From the NCBI GenBank assembly GCA_015680685.1, contig MNCI01006555.1:750215-814214 (forward strand): a stretch of DNA of 64,000 bases. The letters are read 5' to 3'. Both the position numbers and the translations under genes were made by a program. The notes beneath the pieces were generated by a model. That model made no database searches and was not told where the DNA came from. It saw nothing but the letters and a program-made list of their open reading frames with translations. Positions 59,063-64,000 of this stretch are shown here, piece after piece; position 1 is the first letter of the stretch, and each line of letters begins with the position of its first letter. The stretch comes from Gnetum montanum (Eukaryota; Streptophyta; Gnetopsida; Gnetales; Gnetaceae).

Positions 59063-60791
59063 TGAAACACCACCAAATTTGGGCTACAATGTCTCAACTA
59101 CAAATTTGTCTAAGTGTCACCATGAGGCCACTTTCTACAAATTTTTTCTAAGTGCTGGGACTATGCTATCCATTGCCCCATATTCAACCCAATAGAGAGC
59201 ATAGTCAAGACAAAAGCCTAGTTTTGCAATTTTTTCCAAGGGTCATCATAAAGCCAACTACTAAAAAATTTTCTAAGTGTTGAGACTACACTCTCCACTA
59301 CCCCAAAGCATAGTCAACATGAAGACCTAGTTTTGGAAAATTTTTCTAACTGTCAAGACTACACTCCCCACTAGCCGAGAGCGTAGTTAAGCATAGTCAA
59401 CTAGAAGCCAATTTCTACAAGTTTTAATAAGTGTTGAGACTATGCTCACCCTCAATCAAGAGTGTAGTCAACCTCCTATGGAGAGCGTAGTCAGCACATA
59501 GCCACTTTTTTCAAAATTTTCTAGGTGTGGAACTACACTTTCCCCTAGTCTAGAGTGTAGTTAACCATACTCAGCCAAAATAGCCTTTGAAGGCCTCCAC
59601 AACATAGCACTAACATTTAGCTTAGCTCCGACTCATCTCTGACAAACATAATTAGCAAAATGCATTTTTGGTGTATCTCATTTTTTGTTCCCAAATTGTA
59701 ACTATGCTCAACCCCATAGAAGATAGTGAAGAGCATAGTCCCAAAGCGTATTCTCTAAAGTTGCATTTTTTCAGGTACATTATGGTCCTCTCAACACATG
59801 AACATGCAGTCGACAGTGTAGTCACAATCTCTCAACCTCACAAACGTTGGTAGAGCACAACACTGCTAGCCTCAGTGGAGAGCATAGTTGGAAGATAGCA
59901 TAGTTCCAACCATCCCTCTGCCATGTGGTAGTCTCTCCACATTTCATGCTAAACCTAGCCCTATAAATACCCCAATCCTCTACATTTTTGGGGTTGGCAA
60001 ATTTAAGACAAGTTGGCAAATTTGAGCATTTTGGCATTTTAGACAGACAATAAACCAAAGGCATTCTAGAAAACCAAACAAATGCAAACTTGCATATTGT
60101 CATAGTTCATTATAGTCCACCGTAGACCACTACAATCCACTACACACTATGGTGGCAAACCTAGTAGGCAAAAGTAGCATGGCAGAATGTCAATCTTTAC
60201 AGCCAAATACCCCTGAGACTATGACTATGTTTTCCACTATGCTTTTTGTACACTATGAATCTTCTCACCTCTTCTAGAGTTAACTATGTTCAACCCCATT
60301 TAGGGTGGTGTTCTATTTCTCTCTCTTTCTCTCTTTGCATTTTCAACATTTTACTAGCATATTTCAAAAACCCTTCTAAAGTTAACTATGCTCAACCCCA
60401 TTTGGGGTGGTTTTCTATTTCTCTCTCTTCCTCTTTTTAAATTTTCATCATTTTACTAGCATTTTACTTTCATTTTTGATTTTTTCCATGCATAGCTGCA
60501 CCTGGGCAGTAGTCCCCATATGTCAACACTTTTGTTTTCCTGCCAAAAACCTGACCATGCTTGACCCCATTGACACCATTGACACCATGTGAACACTTAC
60601 CATCATTTTGCATTAGCATCATAGCTAACCATGTTGCACCCTGGTTGCATTTGATAAGTCCCTATTTGATTAACAAGACCATTCAGGGCACCCCATCTCC
60701 ACCTCCAGTAGGCCCTTGCGCAAATGTAGGATCAAACTATGTGTGCATGAACCTCTCAATGTTCCAGCCATCAACAATTTTAGTTGCTACA
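59063..60791 (+). mobile_element. LTR L5 (probable 3' LTR of L4/L5 element)
   Basis: TGAAACACCACC start. U3 units with GACTACACTC/GAGCGTAGTC, TATAAATA at 59962-59969, and the two-unit CTATGCTCAACCCCA tract at 60270-60430. The end near GTTGCTACA is approximate. Parallels L4 throughout with moderate divergence. Confidence 0.85.
59962..59969 (+). promoter_or_regulatory. TATA box of LTR L5
   Basis: TATAAATA in CTAGCCCTATAAATACCCCA, identical to the L3 context. Confidence 0.75.
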
Positions 60792-60970
60792 ATGAGGTAG
60801 CTTTTCTACTTAAGAAGTGAGGCAATAATCTCTTTTGAAGCATTTTTTGGCCTCAAAAATTTAAAGTATCCAATATTGTAGCTCATGGACTACATATCTC
60901 ACATTTATAATGAATCCTTGCCTCAAGTTCGGAAATGAAGGTTACAACATGGATTTTTGGTGGTGTTTCA
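60792..60970 (-). other. Short segment ending in an inverted LTR terminus
   Basis: Unassigned. Its right end GGTGGTGTTTCA is the reverse complement of the L5 start TGAAACACCACC, so on the minus strand it begins like an L-family LTR. Athila C homology starts right after it. Confidence 0.4.
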
Positions 60971-63900
60971 TTTTACAGTTTGAGGATGTCTAGTAATTCC
61001 TTGGATAACCCATACTTTCTCTAGTTCCACCTCTATCCCGTTTCCTGAAATCCAATGTCCCAAGACTATGCCCTCTTGGATCATCAAATGGCTTTTTTTC
61101 CAATTGAGCTATAAGTTTATCTCCATACAATGATTTAGCACTTGCTCTAGACAATCCAAGGCTTATTCAAAATTGGTACCATAGGTGAAGAAGTCATTCA
61201 TGAAGACTTCCATACCATTAACAATTTGGTACTGAAAAATATTGAGTATTAGGTATTGGAAAGTTGTAGGAGCATTGCACAAGCCAAAGGACATTTTCTT
61301 ATAGGAAAAATTTCCTCCAAGGACTTGTGAAAGTTGTTTTTTCATGATCTTCTAGTGCTATCTAGATTTGGTTATAACCACTATAACCATCAAGAAAGCT
61401 ATAGTAGTTATTCCTTGCAATTGCATCCAAAATATGGTCCACAAATGGCAATGGATATGATCTTTAAATGTTGTCATATTCAACTATATAGACTTTCCAT
61501 TTCCCTTTTTTCTTTGGCATAATTACAAGTGGGCTTATCCACTCATTATCTACTACAAGATAGATGAATCCCACCTTAAGAAGTTGTTCAACTTCATCTT
61601 TAATCACTTGTTTAAGCTTTGGATTCAACTGCCTCTGTAGCTACCTCTTTGACTTCATGGAGAAGTCTCTATGTATTTGATGCTAGCATATCCATGGATC
61701 TATCCATGTTAGCTCATGATATGACCATGCAAAGACTATTGACCATTTTCTTACTACTTCCAACAACTTTTTTATATTTTTTAGCAAGACTAACATTGAT
61801 TATTACTGGCTTGCCATTATTAAGAAAGGCATATTATAATCTAGCTTGTAAAGCCTTAAGTTCAAGGGGCTCTGCTTTTAATCATTAGGGATTTCCAATT
61901 TCCTCCAATTCATCTCTATGTTTTTGTGGGAGAGTTGGTTCTGGATCTTCTCCATTTCATCCATGTTGTCCATGTAAGCACTTATGAGGAGTTTCATTGG
62001 TTCCATGCATATTATGGATTCAAAATTACTTTTTGTGATTATCCACTAGGTACCTTCTTAGATTATGGCTATTGCATATAAGTACCTTTGAATATTAGAT
62101 GTTTTGACACACTAATTGCATGTTGTAATGGATGTGCTTTTCATATCCCATATTCTTTTGCACTCAATGGAACCCTGTGTCATTGTATGTGATGCATAAA
62201 ACTTACTTCTTCTCAAGCTTTCCAAACTCATTTTCCTTAGAGATTTCTAAGAAAAGATCTTTAATCTCCATCTTAACATCAATGGTACTGAGCCAAGCCG
62301 TTTCCATGATAATAAGGAAGTCACCCTTGCTATTATCCATGTGGATTACTAGGAGATTTTTTGGTTATGACCATCCATAGATGGTGGTCATAATATCCTC
62401 CATTTATCTTAGAGGAATAGTGATGAACTAATCTATAAGCTTTAACCTAATATTGTAATTCTTAAGTCAAGGTAGGTTTTAGGTCTTATACATCTCCTGA
62501 GAAATAAAGTTCACCCCATAAATTAAATCTAGTAAAGTCTTGCAAGGATCATTTCCTATAATCTACAAATAGATTAGGGGACTGCTAGGATTAGATTGCT
62601 TTGTTGAAAGGTGTTCTACCTTAATCTAATTGATGACCACATGGATCCACATTATGGTATGAACATTGGAGGATGTTTCATTTGAAGGAGGCTTGAGGGT
62701 ATTTCCAAAAGTAGTAGATGTAGGATTAGTAGCCACAAATTTCTGTGAGGATTTCTATGGACTATTTAGCTTGAAGAAAGTCCTCTTTCAAGGCTTATGC
62801 TTATGGCCACTTGGATGATCATTTGGTTGTAATTTCACTAACCTCATGGAATTTCATTATTATGGCTGCAGTGGAATTTCTCCTTACATTGATGGTGTAG
62901 GTAGCAAGGGAGTGGAATTAGAAGATGTAGTGTGAGGTGCTAGATACAAAGAAGGACAATCAAAGGGAGACTCAATTCATAGAGTGGGGATTTGATGATA
63001 TTCTAAAGGGTGGTAGTGATAAGAAAAATAAGTGTAACTTGCAAAGACATGAGGAAATACAAGTTATTAAGCATAATATCCATAAGGGTCTAGTTCTTGG
63101 TAAGGATATTGCTACCTTGGTGGTGACATCTCCCATGATTGTGAATTTTTCCATTACTAATACTGCTCTTGAGGTTGAGGTGCCACTCCACTGAGATAAT
63201 ACTATATTGAATGGAACTATTACTTGTAATTACCTTGCAGATAAGACAATCTCCTAGGTGATTGCTTTCTTGTCAATTTTGATTTAATGCATACACCCTA
63301 GATTCTTGCAAATCTAACACTATAGAACAACATCCTTTGAAATGATCATATTGGTAAATTTCACATTCATCATCATTTTTTTGAACCTATAACCTTCTCA
63401 ATTGTTGTAGCATTATCTTTCTACTAATAGTGTTTCCTTCCTATATCTTTCCATGCCCTTCTATCTCTATCTCTACTTTCCTACTCTATCTTCTCTTTCA
63501 CTATTTTAAGAGCAATTTAGAACTTCTCATCTAAGAAGTCCCATACTTTATCTACTTAGTTGATATTTCAAGAACATATTTCTAAAATCAAAAATATTTT
63601 TCTTTCCACAACTTCATCTAGTAGTGCTCCCTTCTCTAAATTACAAAAACACATCTTCCTTTTATGACTGGAGGGATCCCTATTATACTTCTTTGCACTT
63701 TCTTTATTCTTCAACTCTCTTTCTTCCTTTACCATTTAATTACTTAGCCTTTGGATCTAATAGGCTCTTATCTCCAGAATTCTTCCTTCGTTATAGATTT
63801 TAAGAGGTTCTCTAGATTTGTTTGAAAGTCCATCTATAATGTGGCAAAGTTGCTTCCTTTGAGAAAATCCATAGCTTGGACATTGGTGCAAGAGGAAGTA

Positions 63901-64000
63901 GTATCTACCTAAGGCTATGTTCAAGGATTCATGATTTTCTTACTTCCATCCTTGGGTTTTTTTCCTCAAGTTAAGTACTCATGAGTACATTTGATACTTG
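60971..64000 (-). pseudogene. Athila-like fragment C (gag-protease-RT), truncated
   Basis: Minus-strand relative of Athila A, more diverged. From right to left: gag (about 64000-63250; SRDPYQGKRE-like tail eroded), linker, protease region (about 62560-62300; aligned active site lost), then RT to about 60971 (MSFGLCNAPTTFQYLI, VEVF-to-MEVFMNDFFTYG, so the YxDD Asp pair reads ND). It starts inside RT where element A has VDPEKIKVIQ, adjoining the inverted terminus at 60970. It runs off the window. Frequent stops; no LTR in view. Confidence 0.85.

Noticed and set aside
60963-60970. Setting the L5 3' end at 60970 because it ends TGTTTCA
   Set aside because: Similarity between L4 and L5 stops near 60791 and L4 then enters a PBS-like sequence, so 60792-60970 lies outside the LTR.

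Overview
This is nuclear DNA of a flowering plant, almost certainly from repeat-rich heterochromatin. No ordinary host gene, tRNA, rRNA or CRISPR array was found. Nearly everything is LTR retrotransposon in nested or rearranged layers: Ty3/gypsy Tat/Ogre-like elements, Ty3/gypsy Athila-like elements, and one Ty1/copia element. The gypsy reverse transcriptases, dual RNase H, tRNA-type primer sites and plant-style TATA boxes in the LTRs support a plant source. Draft-assembly gaps and overlap scars are present (22861-23541, 33269, 33989, 38448-38466, 40994, 57848-57851).

Layout. 1-5222: 3' half of a plus-strand Tat element (pol with two RNase H domains, minisatellite, 3' UTR, LTR 'L1'). 5222-10089: minisatellite scrap, a second LTR (L2), a 3' UTR scrap and a third LTR (L3). 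10090-49640: one large minus-strand Tat-like body, interrupted by younger insertions. Read on the minus strand its parts are gag-protease (49640-46756), a minisatellite, a convergent plus-strand multi-exon ORF (18541-45983, 'aORF'), a roughly 185-bp tandem array (18260-14830), one minisatellite unit, pol (14153-10748), another minisatellite unit and a 3' UTR. Inside the aORF sit a full-length Athila element A (20400-30319, perfect 5-bp target duplication) and a copia element (32794-45060). The copia gag is itself split by Athila element B (33855-40604). 49790-60791: a plus-strand, apparently non-autonomous Tat element with LTRs L4 and L5 and gag-protease but no pol. 60971-64000: a decayed minus-strand Athila fragment C.

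Inferred order of events: the giant Tat body is oldest; copia entered the aORF; Athila B entered copia; Athila A is the least damaged and probably the youngest. Joining the target sequence across each insertion restores readable protein frames, which supports the nesting.

Most unusual: (i) an antisense, intron-bearing ORF that appears to separate gag-protease from pol in the giant element, with its own upstream palindromic tandem array; (ii) a hairpin spanning the 3' UTR/LTR junction whose stem shows paired base changes between copies; (iii) unrelated LTR families whose U3 regions have each accumulated palindromic repeats of different sequence just upstream of TATA; (iv) gag-protease-only derivatives in both the Tat and Athila lineages.
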